Assembly: GCA_963745765.1 (NCBI GenBank)
Contig: CAVUYQ010000024.1
Span: forward strand, 145,922 to 209,921
Direction of reading: 5' to 3'
Length of the DNA stretch: 64,000 nucleotides
Source: Ww85 sp963745765
GTDB taxonomy: Bacteria; Desulfobacterota; Desulfobulbia; Desulfobulbales; Desulfocapsaceae
Below the pieces are notes generated by a model that made no database searches, was not told where the DNA came from, and worked only from the letters and a program-made list of their open reading frames with translations. Every line of letters begins with the position of its first letter. The stretch's first letter is position 1. Positions 8,846 through 18,091 of this stretch are shown here, in pieces. The position numbers and the translations under genes were made by a program.

Positions 8846-11323
8846 TCAGCGGGTTCGCGGCACCATCATCTCCCAGAGTAGGCAGAGGTTGAGGTTGAAG
8901 ATATCGCTTCGCCTCGGTTTAACAGAAAAAGATTCCACTTCTGTCCGGGCCGGATCGAACTTCCCGGTCAACTCAGCAAGCGCCCGTGACTGCTCTTCCT
9001 CGAGCTGACGAATCTCTTCCTCTACCTGCGCAACTGCTTTTTCAGCCCGACTGACATCATCCTTCTCCTTGGCCAATCGACCGGCTTTCCTGATGCTGCT
9101 CGCTGTTCTGGTCATGGTCGAAGATGACATTGCCTTGCGCCCGAAAAATGCTCCCAGCACCGCCGTTCCAAACGAGAGGATGGTATCGGTGGTTTTTGCG
9201 GAGACATCACTTTTTTCCTGCTCCGTTTTGGCACGTGCCCGTTCAAGCTTGTCATCGAGCCGCTCTCGTTTTGTCTTATAAGAGCGCATCAGCTTCTCGG
9301 CCGCCTCATCTTTAAGCTCCCGCAACTGATCAGCAACCCGCACGCCGAAATCAGCCCTGCTTTCACCGGGCCGTGATTCCAGTTTGAGGGAAGGAGCGCG
9401 CAACAGTTCCATTCGTTGTGTTTGATAGAGATAGTCCGCAAAATCCCGCTCAAATTGTTTCAAATTTTTCAGTGAGGTAAAGAGGTGCGGCAGGCTGTAA
9501 AAAAGGCTGCCGGCAGGCGCTGCTGCAGGACAATCCTGCAGAGCCAGATCAAATGCTTCAGCCTCCTGCCAATCCGGTTCTGTAAAGGATTCGTCGAGAT
9601 AGATACGCAGCTTATGAGCACGGATCTCATCGATATTACGGCCACCATTATAAAATCGGACATCGGCCGTCGCCGCAAGCCAGGGCTCAAATACAGCCTG
9701 TTCAGACAGCAGCGGTGGCAGGAAAAACCGCTGGGGAATCGTTTCGCTGATGAGAGGAAGCGCCTGCTGCAATCCGTCGGCTCGCTCCGGCTTCAAGGTA
9801 TCGGCAGCAGCATCTCCGGGAGGTTCCCGGCGTCCCTGCATAAGCCGGCTGATATCCTGCAGACTGATCGGTCCTTTCAGGTAGGACATGACCCAGCGCG
9901 TTTCAAACAGCAGCGGCTCATCCTGATGTGCAGAGGTGAGCAGAAACTGGCGGCCTTTCATATCAGAGAGCAACTTCCGCACCATTGACCGGTCAAGATT
10001 ACCCTCACTGGCTCCGACAATGCCATCAATGACGCGATTCTGATCCTGAGTCGTCTGCAGACGACCGACGAACCAGGTACCGATATTTGACAGCCCTTTA
10101 TAATCAAGATCAACCGGGTTCTGCGTCGAAAGCACGACGCCTATGCCAAAGGCCCGTGCCTGTTTCAGCAGAAGCAGCATCGGCTTTTTCGATGGCGGGT
10201 TGCCGGTAGGCGGGAAATAGCCAAATATTTCATCCATATAGAGCAGTGCTTTAAGGGATGAGGTGCCCTGCTGCCGGCGCATCCAGCCGATGATTCCGCT
10301 GAGCAGCAGGGTGACAAAAAACATGCGTTCCGTCTCCCCGAGATGAGCAATGGAAAAAATGGCCGTCTGCGGTTTACCACTGCTGCCGTAAAGAATTCTC
10401 TGAATATCAAGCGGCTCTCCCTGCAACCAGGAGGCAAAGGAGGGACTGGCGATAACATTGTTTATCGCCATTGCCAGTTTCATGCGTTCCGCCTGCGGGA
10501 AAAAACTTGAAAGGCCGAAAACACCCACTTTTTCAAAAGGCGGGTTTACGATAGAGCCGATGAGGGATTCCAGATCAAGCTCCTCACCCTTACGCCAGTG
10601 GTAAAGCAGAATAGAGGAGATGAGAATATGCTCCCTGCTGGTCAGAGGATCTGCATCGATATGAACCAGCGACAGCAGGCTGGTGGCTGCTGATCCTACC
10701 ATAGCCTGCAGCCCGTCCATATCATTGAGGAGTTCCGCAGAAGGAGCAGCAAACCCGCCCATGATTGACACCGGCACTCCGCTCGTACTGCCGGGGGTAT
10801 AAATCGTAACATCTGTCTTTTGACGAAGTGCAGCAATGCGATCCGCCCCCTGTCCCCAGGAGGCAAGTCCCTGCTTCCAGTCAACCGATGTCTTCTGGGC
10901 AAGCTGGGAGACGGAGAGGTTCTTTCGCGAAGCCTCAGCCGGATCAATCCATGGTTCAAAATCAGCCGGTTCCAGGTTCGGGAAAGTAAGCATCAGGTTG
11001 CCCATATCCCCTTTCGGATCAATGATAATAGATGGAATATCATCCATTATCGCCTCTTCGATGAGCCCGATCCCCAGTCCCGTCTTGCCGCTACCGGTCA
11101 TGCCGATAATAACCCCGTGCGTGGTGAGGTTTTTACTCTTATAGAGCAGCGGTATATCCGTTGCCGATTCATTGCCGATTGCCAGTTCTCTTCCGAGATA
11201 CAGCAACCCAAGTTTTTCATACGGAAAACTCGTTTCCACGGGATCCCTCATTTCTTGATTGTCAAATAAACCGGTAAGGCCGTCGCGCGATGCATTCCCT
11301 GATTTATGGGTGGTTTTAATCAT
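8846..11323 (-). CDS. HerA/FtsK-like P-loop ATPase with C-terminal coiled coil
   Basis: An 825-residue ATPase of the HerA-like (DUF87/DUF853-type) helicase-translocase group. Walker A is GMTGSGKTGLGIGL (about 73-86), the second acidic motif is SIIIDPKGDMGNL, and Walker B is LLYMDEIFGYFPP (about 350-362), followed by VVLSTQNPVDLDYKGL, a typical sensor region. After about residue 640 comes a long charged coiled coil (RERLDDKLERARAKTEQE), a glycine-rich stretch (SFGTAVLGAFFGRKA) and a second coiled coil. The role is unknown; members are proposed to pump DNA or proteins. No NurA-type nuclease is adjacent, so it is not the classical HerA-NurA repair pair. The start codon lies in the target duplication of MITE copy B, so its native leader has been displaced by 162-168 bp. 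Confidence 0.8.
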   Translation of the reverse strand: MIKTTHKSGNASRDGLTGLFDNQEMRDPVETSFPYEKLGLLYLGRELAIGNESATDIPLLYKSKNLTTHGVIIGMTGSGKTGLGIGLIEEAIMDDIPSIIIDPKGDMGNLMLTFPNLEPADFEPWIDPAEASRKNLSVSQLAQKTSVDWKQGLASWGQGADRIAALRQKTDVTIYTPGSTSGVPVSIMGGFAAPSAELLNDMDGLQAMVGSAATSLLSLVHIDADPLTSREHILISSILLYHWRKGEELDLESLIGSIVNPPFEKVGVFGLSSFFPQAERMKLAMAINNVIASPSFASWLQGEPLDIQRILYGSSGKPQTAIFSIAHLGETERMFFVTLLLSGIIGWMRRQQGTSSLKALLYMDEIFGYFPPTGNPPSKKPMLLLLKQARAFGIGVVLSTQNPVDLDYKGLSNIGTWFVGRLQTTQDQNRVIDGIVGASEGNLDRSMVRKLLSDMKGRQFLLTSAHQDEPLLFETRWVMSYLKGPISLQDISRLMQGRREPPGDAAADTLKPERADGLQQALPLISETIPQRFFLPPLLSEQAVFEPWLAATADVRFYNGGRNIDEIRAHKLRIYLDESFTEPDWQEAEAFDLALQDCPAAAPAGSLFYSLPHLFTSLKNLKQFERDFADYLYQTQRMELLRAPSLKLESRPGESRADFGVRVADQLRELKDEAAEKLMRSYKTKRERLDDKLERARAKTEQEKSDVSAKTTDTILSFGTAVLGAFFGRKAMSSSTMTRTASSIRKAGRLAKEKDDVSRAEKAVAQVEEEIRQLEEEQSRALAELTGKFDPARTEVESFSVKPRRSDIFNLNLCLLWEMMVPRTR

Positions 11324-11485
11324 GACATACTCGTAAAAAGTCTATTGCACTCCAAAAGATGGCTAAGTAAAAACACAGATAAGCAAGGAGTAGTAGTAGT
11401 TTTCCGGCACTCGGCATACAGGTAGTATGCCGAGTGCCGGAAAAAGTTCCACGACGCAGTAGATCGAAGTTTTTACGACGCCATC
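11324..11485 (-). mobile_element. MITE-like element, copy B, at a start codon
   Basis: A 162-bp copy in reverse orientation, flanked by AATCAT at 11318-11323 and 11486-11491. On the minus strand the duplication reads ATGATT and supplies the ATG of the HerA-like gene. The internal hairpin is perfect in this copy: TTTTCCGGCACTCGGCATA pairs with TATGCCGAGTGCCGGAAAA around a short GGTAG-type loop. The other two copies have a decayed right arm. Confidence 0.85.
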
Positions 11486-11823
11486 AATCATTACTTACCC
11501 GTCAGGCATAATGTCAAGTCTTTCCTCAATCAATCTTTCCTCAATTAATGATTATAATAGTGCTCCATATCGTTACCAGCAAGGCGGCAGCATGCGTCAA
11601 ACATTTATTTTGCCCGGCTACTCCATCATGGTTATAGTCGTTCCGATTGACATGATTTATCCAGGTATTCCCTACAGAAAACTCCGATAGTGGTTGCTCT
11701 GTCAGCACCTGTCTTAATGGGCAATGAGAGGATAATGGACGAAACAATCACCCCCTGAAGAAAAAGGCTCTTCCATTTTTAAACACCTGAAAAAATATCA
11801 GACAAAAGGTTCCTTCGGCTAAC
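11486..11823 (+). other. intergenic stretch upstream of the nqr operon
   Basis: Holds the displaced original upstream sequence of the HerA-like gene at its left end and should hold the nqr promoter at its right end. I see no convincing -35/-10 pair or operator. A short open frame on the minus strand has no coding character. Confidence 0.4.
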
Positions 11824-13170
11824 ATGAGGCAGATAAACATCTCAAAAGGACTTGATATCCCGATAGGCGGAAAGCCATCGCATACGGTGACAAGCAGCAG
11901 ACCGTTAAGCCATGTGGCCCTCGTCGGTGATGATTACCCCGACATGAAACCAACCATGCTGGTCAGCGTCGGCGAGCGTGTCACCTGCGGCCAACCTTTG
12001 TTGACAGACAAGAAGAACGCCGGAGTCACCTTCACCGCCCCCGGCAGCGGCGAAGTTGTCGCTATTCATCGGGGTGCCAAGCGCAGGTTTGAATCTCTGG
12101 TCATCCGGCTTGAAGGCGATGAGATGCTCACCTTTTGTCCTTCCGAAAGCAATCCGGATGATACAGACCCGCAAGATCTGCGAAGACTGCTTATCGATTC
12201 TGGTCTCTGGTGCGCGCTCAGGACCAGGCCCTATGGCAAGATACCAGCCATTGACACGGTCCCGGCCTCTTTATTTGTCACGGCCATCGACACCTCCCCG
12301 CTGGGACCTGATATGGAGGGAATTATTGCCCGTGCTGAAACTGATTTTCTGAGCGGTCTCAAAGCACTTGCCAGATGCCTTGGCGTCCCTGTCTACCTCT
12401 GTCAGGCAGTAGAACAGCAGATCGTCGAGGTCGCAATTTCCGGTATCGAGCAGATCGGTTTTGCCGGTCCCCATCCGGCAGGCCTGCCTTCAACCCATAT
12501 TCATTTTCTCGACCCGGTGCATGAAAACAAAACGGTCTGGCATCTGGGAGCGCAGGACGTCATTGCCATTGGCGCCCTTTTTCGCACCGGCTCGCTTCAC
12601 ACCGATAGGATTGTGGCGCTCGCCGGACCAGCCGTCAAGGAACCCAGGCATATACAAACCCGGCTTGGTGCCTGTATTGGCGAACTCTGCGACAAGGAAT
12701 TGGCAGGTGCTCAGCTCAGGGTGATATCGGGCTCGGTACTGGATGGTCGGCGGGCGGATGACATCCGCGGTTTTCTCGGCCGTTATCATCAGCAGATCAG
12801 CTGTCTGCCCGAAGGAACCGGAAGGCAATTTTTTGGCTGGCTTCGGGCCGGCGGCAACCGCTTTTCCATCACCAAGGCCTTTTCGTCATCATTCAAAAAG
12901 CCAACTATTTTACCCTTTGACACCGCTGCCTGGGGCGGGAATCGGGCCATCTTTCCTCTCGGCACCTACGAGAAGGTAATGCCGCTTGATGTTATTCCCG
13001 TCTACCTCCTGAAAAGCCTCGCTTCCGGTAACACGCAAAAAGCTAAGGAACTTGGCTGTCTTGAGCTGGTGGAGGAAGATCTCGCTCTTTGCTCCTACGT
13101 CTGCCCCGGCAAGAACAACTTCGGCCCAATGCTGCGAGAAACCCTTTCAACAATCGAAAAAGAAGGTTAA
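11824..13170 (+). CDS. nqrA: Na+-translocating NADH:quinone reductase subunit A
   Basis: Peripheral subunit of the Na+-NQR complex, 448 residues, the usual length. It begins MRQINISKGLDIPIGGKP and has the family segments VALVGDDYPDMKPTMLV, VTFTAPGSGEVVAIHRGAKR and the C-terminal CSYVCPGKNNFGPMLRETL. NqrA takes part in quinone binding at the membrane complex. It is the first gene of a six-gene operon with nqrB starting 18 bases later. Confidence 0.95.
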   Translation: MRQINISKGLDIPIGGKPSHTVTSSRPLSHVALVGDDYPDMKPTMLVSVGERVTCGQPLLTDKKNAGVTFTAPGSGEVVAIHRGAKRRFESLVIRLEGDEMLTFCPSESNPDDTDPQDLRRLLIDSGLWCALRTRPYGKIPAIDTVPASLFVTAIDTSPLGPDMEGIIARAETDFLSGLKALARCLGVPVYLCQAVEQQIVEVAISGIEQIGFAGPHPAGLPSTHIHFLDPVHENKTVWHLGAQDVIAIGALFRTGSLHTDRIVALAGPAVKEPRHIQTRLGACIGELCDKELAGAQLRVISGSVLDGRRADDIRGFLGRYHQQISCLPEGTGRQFFGWLRAGGNRFSITKAFSSSFKKPTILPFDTAAWGGNRAIFPLGTYEKVMPLDVIPVYLLKSLASGNTQKAKELGCLELVEEDLALCSYVCPGKNNFGPMLRETLSTIEKEG

Positions 13171-13188
13171 CCACGAGCGGTCTGAACA

Positions 13189-14395
13189 ATGAAATTACTG
13201 AATAAATTCTTTCTCGACATAAAGCCGCTCTTTGTCAAAGGTGGTAAATTTGAGCGGCTCTACCCGCTCTACGAGGCGACAGACTCGTTTCTCTTCTCAA
13301 CGACGAAATCGACACAAGCTGCACCGCATGTTCGGGATGCCATTGACCTGAAACGGGTCATGACCTTCGTGATTTTTGCCCTGGTACCCTGCACCGTCAT
13401 GGCGCTGTGGAATACCGGCTATCCAGGCCAACACTGCCCTGGTAGCAATGGGCGCAGTGCCTGGGGGCTGGCGCGGTGCAATCATGCAGGGGGTTGGCAT
13501 CGACCCCGGGTCGATCATCTCAAATATCGTACATGGATCGCTCTATTTTCTCCCGATCTACATCGTCACCGTGGTGGTCGGCGGTATCTGGGAAACACTG
13601 TTCAACCTGATCCGGGGGCACGAATTTTCTGAGGCTTTCCTGGTAACCAGCCTGCTTCTCCCGCTGACGCTGCCGGCAACTATCCCGCTCTGGCAGGTTG
13701 CCGTCGGCGTCAGTTTCGGGGTCGTTTTTGCCAAAGAGGTATTTGGCGGGGTCGGCAAGAATTTCATGAACCCGGCACTCGCCTGTCGTGCCTTTATCTA
13801 TTTTGCCTATCCGGCCCAGATGACCGGCGACAAGATATGGACAGCGGTTGACGGCCTGAGCAGTGCCACGCCGCTCGGCGTCATGGCGCAGACCTCATCA
13901 CAAAACCCGATAGCAGCACTTGACATCACCTGGTATCAGGCCTTTATTGGAACCATACCGGGATCAATGGGCGAGACCTCGACCCTGGCCTGCCTGCTTG
14001 GAGCCGCCCTGCTGCTCATTACCGGCATTGCCTCCTGGCGCATCATGCTGTCCATGCTGATCGGCGCTGTCGCCACCGTACTCTTTTTCAACATGCTCCC
14101 GGAACCGACCGACCCGCTCTATGCTATCCCGGTACACTGGCACCTGGTACTCGGAGGCTTTGCCTTTGCCCTTGTCTTCATGGCAACGGACCCGGTCTCC
14201 GGGGCACAGACCCCGGCCGGCCAATGGATGTACGGTATCCTCATCGGTTTCCTGTCAATCCTGATCAGGGTTGCCAACCCGGCCTATCCCGAAGGAGTGA
14301 TGCTGGCAATCCTGATGGGTAATGTCTTCGCCCCGCTTTTCGATTACTTCGTCATTCGCGCCAATGTAAAAAGAAGGATACTTCGTCATGGCTGA
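13189..14395 (+). CDS. nqrB: Na+-NQR subunit B, frameshifted as read
   Basis: Integral membrane subunit that carries covalent FMN. The N-terminal frame (MKLLNKFFLDIKPLF to ALWNTGY) moves to another frame (QANTALVAMGAVPGGW onward) at 13423-13424, where one extra C in TATCCAGG explains the break. Corrected length is about 400 residues, normal. DGLSSATPLGVM contains the threonine expected to take the phosphoester-linked FMN. Many hydrophobic helices follow (SLLLPLTLPATIPL, LLGAALLLITGIA). The stop overlaps nqrC by 8 bases. Since the other five subunits are intact, a sequencing error is more likely than loss. Confidence 0.9.
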
Positions 14396-15173
14396 AGAAC
14401 ACCCGCTTAAACCATTTTACTCAGTGCTGGTTCTGGCCTTTGCCTGTTCGGCGCTGGTTGCGGCCGCAGCGGTTGGTCTGCGACCGCTCCAGGAAGCCAA
14501 CCGCAGCCTTGACCAGAAAAAGAATATCCTGGTTGCGGCCGGCATCTACCAGAAAAACAAGCCGGTTGCCGAACAGTTCAAGCCGATTGAGACCAGAATT
14601 ATCAATCTTGAATCAGGAGTCTTTGTCGACCCGGACAAAGTCGACCCGGCCTCCTTCAACCAGCTTGCGTCAACGCTGTCGGACAATACCAGCAAAGAAC
14701 TGGACAAGAGCAGCGACATCGCCGGAATCCGGCGGCTTGAGAAATATTCACTGGTCTACCTGGTAAAGAAAAACGGAAAAACAGACGCAATCGTCCTGCC
14801 GGTTCGCGGAAAAGGGCTCTGGTCAACATTATATGCCTATGTAGCAATAGATGCCGACCTTACCACGGTTCGCGGTGTCTCTTTTTATGAGCATGGAGAA
14901 ACCCCCGGCCTTGGTGGAGAAGTTGCCAACCCGCGCTGGGAAAAACGCTGGCAGGATAAAAAACTTTTTTCGCCGCAGGGTGAGATGCAATTTGATGTGG
15001 TAAAAAGCGGTACCCGGAGCAGCCCTGAAAACGCCGTTTACCGGGTAGACGGGATCTCCGGAGCAACCCTTACCACCCAGGGGGTGGACAGGCTGATGCG
15101 CTTCTGGTTCGGTCAGCACGGCTTCCGGCCGTTTTTTGAAGAGGTAAGGAAACAGGGAGGCGTCAATGGCTGA
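14388..15173 (+). CDS. nqrC: Na+-NQR subunit C
   Basis: Membrane-anchored subunit with covalent FMN, 261 residues. One N-terminal helix (SVLVLAFACSALVAAAAVGL) is followed by a periplasmic FMN domain; SGATLTTQGVDRL near 222-234 is the flavinylation motif in which a threonine is modified by ApbE. ApbE is not encoded in this window. The start overlaps nqrB and the end overlaps nqrD by 8 bases, indicating translational coupling. Confidence 0.95.
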   Translation: MAEEHPLKPFYSVLVLAFACSALVAAAAVGLRPLQEANRSLDQKKNILVAAGIYQKNKPVAEQFKPIETRIINLESGVFVDPDKVDPASFNQLASTLSDNTSKELDKSSDIAGIRRLEKYSLVYLVKKNGKTDAIVLPVRGKGLWSTLYAYVAIDADLTTVRGVSFYEHGETPGLGGEVANPRWEKRWQDKKLFSPQGEMQFDVVKSGTRSSPENAVYRVDGISGATLTTQGVDRLMRFWFGQHGFRPFFEEVRKQGGVNG

Positions 15174-15789
15174 AACACACAAGGAACTGCTTTTTCGCTC
15201 GATATTCAAGCGCAATCCCATCGCCCTGCTGGTGCTCGGCATCTGTTCCGCCCTGGCGGTCACCGGGCAGATGTCGACGGCACTCGTTATGGCCATCTGC
15301 GTGACGCTGGTTACCGCCTTTTCCAGCCTGACCATCAGCATTGTACGATTCCAGATTCCCAACACCGTTCGGATCGGCATCCAGATCATGGTCATAGCCA
15401 CACTGGTCATCATCATTGATCAAATTCTCAAGGCTTTCTTTTACGAGCTGTCCAAGCAGCTTTCCATTTTTGTCGGGCTGATCATTACCAACTGCATTGT
15501 CATGGGACGTGCCGAAGGATATGCCATGTCCAACCCCCCCATCTCCAGTTTCATTGACGGTATCGCCAACGGTCTTGGCTATGGCTTCGTCCTGATGACG
15601 ATCTCTTTTATTCGTGAGCTCCTCGGCTCCGGAACCCTCTTCGGTGTCGAAGTCCTGAAGCTGGTGACCAACGGCGGCTGGTATGTACCAAACGGCATGC
15701 TTGTCCTGCCGGCCAGTGCTTTTTTCCTTATCGCCTTGCTCGTCTGGGTAATACGGACCCTCGATCCGGAACAGCAGGAGACGAACTGA
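15166..15789 (+). CDS. nqrD: Na+-NQR subunit D
   Basis: Six-helix membrane subunit, 207 residues, of the NqrD/RnfE family. Characteristic segments are FKRNPIALLVLGICSALAVT, LIITNCIVMGRAEGYA and SFIRELLGSGTLFG. NqrD and NqrE form the inverted pair that holds an intersubunit 2Fe-2S cluster through conserved cysteines. The stop overlaps the nqrE start. Choice of NqrD over RnfE rests on the operon (nqrA, nqrB and nqrF present). Confidence 0.95.
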   Translation: MAETHKELLFRSIFKRNPIALLVLGICSALAVTGQMSTALVMAICVTLVTAFSSLTISIVRFQIPNTVRIGIQIMVIATLVIIIDQILKAFFYELSKQLSIFVGLIITNCIVMGRAEGYAMSNPPISSFIDGIANGLGYGFVLMTISFIRELLGSGTLFGVEVLKLVTNGGWYVPNGMLVLPASAFFLIALLVWVIRTLDPEQQETN

Positions 15790-16394
15790 TGCACTATCTT
15801 GACATTATTTTCCGATCCGTTTTCATAGAGAATCTGCCGCTCAGTTTCTTTCTGGGGATGTGTACCTTTCTTGCTATTTCCAAGCAGGTTAAAGCGGCTC
15901 TGGGGCTCGGTCTCGCTGTGCTGGTCTTGACCGCAATCACCGTGCCCCTGAATAATTTTCTGCTCAATACGCTTCTCAAAGCCGGTGCACTTGCCTGGCT
16001 CGGTCAGCCGAATATCGATCTGAGCTTTCTCGGCCTGCTCATCTATATCGCCACCATTGCCGCCATTGTTCAGGTTCTGGAAATGGTGCTCGACCGCTTT
16101 GTTCCCGCCCTTTATAACACCCTGGGCATCTTCCTGCCCCTGCTGACAGTCAACTGTGCCATTCTCGGAGCCTCTCTGTTCATGGTGGAGCGTGATTACA
16201 CCTTTCTGGAAAGTGCTGCCTATGGCTTTGGTGCCGGCGGCGGTTTTCTGCTGGCGGTGGTTGCCCTGGCGGGAATCCGCGAGAAATGCGAATACGCGAC
16301 CCCGCCGAAAGGACTGCGCGGACTCGGTATAACCTTTATTACCGCCGGTCTCATGGCTATGGCCTTCATGGGGCTGGCGGGCATGAGACTCTAG
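15789..16394 (+). CDS. nqrE: Na+-NQR subunit E
   Basis: Six-helix membrane partner of NqrD, 201 residues. It has SFFLGMCTFLAISKQV near the N-terminus and LLTVNCAILGASLFM around 115-130, with the conserved cysteine of the intersubunit 2Fe-2S site. The C-terminus GITFITAGLMAMAFMGLAG is typical. It overlaps nqrD by one base. Confidence 0.95.
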   Translation: MHYLDIIFRSVFIENLPLSFFLGMCTFLAISKQVKAALGLGLAVLVLTAITVPLNNFLLNTLLKAGALAWLGQPNIDLSFLGLLIYIATIAAIVQVLEMVLDRFVPALYNTLGIFLPLLTVNCAILGASLFMVERDYTFLESAAYGFGAGGGFLLAVVALAGIREKCEYATPPKGLRGLGITFITAGLMAMAFMGLAGMRL

Positions 16395-16409
16395 TCCGGA
16401 GATCGCTCA

Positions 16410-17627
16410 ATGAACGAAATATTCTATGGCGTCGGTATATTCCTCATTCTCCAGTTTCTCATGGTCCTGCTTATTGTCCTGGCCAAGAAATCATTGTTAC
16501 CCGATGGGGATATACACATCGTCATAAACGGGACAAAGGAATTGGTGACAAAGCCGGGCGGCAAACTGCTGACCTCGCTTGCCGATCAGGGGATTTTCCT
16601 TTCATCAGCCTGCGGCGGCGGCGGTAGCTGTGCGCAGTGCCGCTGCATCGTCACCGAAGGCGGCGGAGCCCTGCTGCCAACCGAGGAAGGGGCAATCACC
16701 CGCCGTGAGGCGCGTGAAGGATATCGTCTTTCCTGTCAGGTACCGGTCAAACGGGACCTGAAAATCGAAGTACCGCCGGAAATGCTCGCAACGAGAAAAT
16801 GGCAGTGCCGCGTCAAGTCAAATGAAAACGTGGCGACGTTTATCAAGGAACTGGTCCTGGAACTGCCGGAAGGTGAGCAGGTTGACTTCAAGGCCGGCGG
16901 CTATATCCAGATCGAGGTGCCTCCGCACGAACTGGACTACCAGAGTTTTGATATTGACGGCCGTTTTCTTGGTGACTGGAAAAAATTCAAGATGTTTCAG
17001 TACAAATCGCATGTATATATACCGGTCACCAGGGCCTATTCGATGGCCAACTACCCCGGAGAGAAAGGCATAATCAAGCTCAACGTGCGTATCGCCAGCC
17101 CTCCTCCGGGGCAGGTCGCGGCTCCTCCCGGACAGGTATCCTCCTATATTTTCAATCTCAAACCGGGAGACGAGGTCACCATTTCGGGACCGTTCGGTGA
17201 GTTCCTGATCGAGGAAGGCGGGGAGGAAATGGTCTATATTGGCGGGGGAGCCGGCATGGCACCCCTGCGAAGCCATATTTTCGAGCTTTTCAAGCAGGAA
17301 AAGACCGGGCGCACGGTTTCCTACTGGTATGGAGGCCGATCAATGAAAGAGGTCTTTTACCAGGAAGAATTCGAGGAGTTGGCGGCAAGACACGAGAACT
17401 TTACTTTCCATCTCGCACTTTCTGAACCGCTGCCCGAGGATAAGTGGACGGGTCACACCGGCTTCATCCACCAGGTCCTCTATGATCACTACCTGAAAGA
17501 TCATCCGGCGCCTGAGGACATCGATTACTATGTGTGCGGCCCACCGATGATGCTCTTTTCTGTCATGAAGATGCTCGAAGATCTCGGCGTTGAACGCGAG
17601 AATATCCATTTCGACGATTTCGGCTGA
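16410..17627 (+). CDS. nqrF: Na+-NQR subunit F, NADH dehydrogenase
   Basis: NADH-oxidising subunit, 405 residues. Order: one N-terminal membrane helix (FLILQFLMVLLIVLAKKS), a 2Fe-2S ferredoxin domain with ACGGGGSCAQCRC and a later RLSCQV cysteine (about 69-112), an FAD domain with RAYSMANYPGEKG, and an NADH domain with IGGGAGMAPLRSHI and a C-terminal YYVCGPPMM. All cluster cysteines are present. Electrons pass from NADH via FAD and 2Fe-2S into the membrane subunits to pump Na+. Confidence 0.95.
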   Translation: MNEIFYGVGIFLILQFLMVLLIVLAKKSLLPDGDIHIVINGTKELVTKPGGKLLTSLADQGIFLSSACGGGGSCAQCRCIVTEGGGALLPTEEGAITRREAREGYRLSCQVPVKRDLKIEVPPEMLATRKWQCRVKSNENVATFIKELVLELPEGEQVDFKAGGYIQIEVPPHELDYQSFDIDGRFLGDWKKFKMFQYKSHVYIPVTRAYSMANYPGEKGIIKLNVRIASPPPGQVAAPPGQVSSYIFNLKPGDEVTISGPFGEFLIEEGGEEMVYIGGGAGMAPLRSHIFELFKQEKTGRTVSYWYGGRSMKEVFYQEEFEELAARHENFTFHLALSEPLPEDKWTGHTGFIHQVLYDHYLKDHPAPEDIDYYVCGPPMMLFSVMKMLEDLGVERENIHFDDFG

Positions 17628-17647
17628 GAGGCCAGAGGAGTTGTACC

Positions 17648-17839
17648 ATGAACCTGTTCATCGCCACCCTTCTTGTCACCTTCCCGCTGTTTTTCTGCGC
17701 TGCTCTGCTCGTTAACTCCTGCAGGAAAGGAAGCGGAAAGACCGGTCACGGCCATTGCCAGCAGAGTAGCGGCGGTGCGGGCTGCAGCTGCTCGGCCGCG
17801 GTCCAGCAAATTATTCAATCGGCCGATAAAATTCGCTGA
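17648..17839 (+). CDS. NqrM-like small membrane protein
   Basis: A 63-residue protein 20 bases after nqrF with GAGGAG before its ATG. It has one N-terminal membrane helix (LFIATLLVTFPLFFCAALLV) and then a Cys-rich tail (SC, HC, GCSCS). NqrM (DUF539), needed to mature Na+-NQR by delivering iron for the NqrD/E site, has the same layout of one helix and about four cysteines and often follows nqrF. Sequence similarity to NqrM is weak by eye, so the call rests on layout and position. Confidence 0.5.
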   Translation: MNLFIATLLVTFPLFFCAALLVNSCRKGSGKTGHGHCQQSSGGAGCSCSAAVQQIIQSADKIR

Positions 17840-18091
17840 GCAGCAACTCCGCGATGGCAGGAAATCCTTCAAAAAAATCGCTGATGTTCTCAGTATCACC
17901 GAACACGTAGCCAAAATAGATGGTATCCAAACGGTTGAGAGTTTCATCGTCTACAAGGGATTCAACCTGAAAGTTCCATACATATTGTAAAATATGTTCC
18001 GGGAAAAAAATGGCGGCCTTGGCTGTAGTTTTGCGGATCAGGACGAACAGCAGGCGGGCGCAGGCTTTACCAACTCGTGAACGCGGGGTTA

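Noticed and set aside
11541..11747. Short minus-strand frame upstream of nqrA
   Set aside because: No ribosome-binding site, no protein-like composition, and it lies in the promoter region of nqr.
13423..13424. Programmed frameshifting in nqrB, lnt, gltB or panE
   Set aside because: No slippery heptamer, stimulatory Shine-Dalgarno element or pseudoknot is visible, and the sites are unrelated in sequence; single-base errors in short runs fit better.
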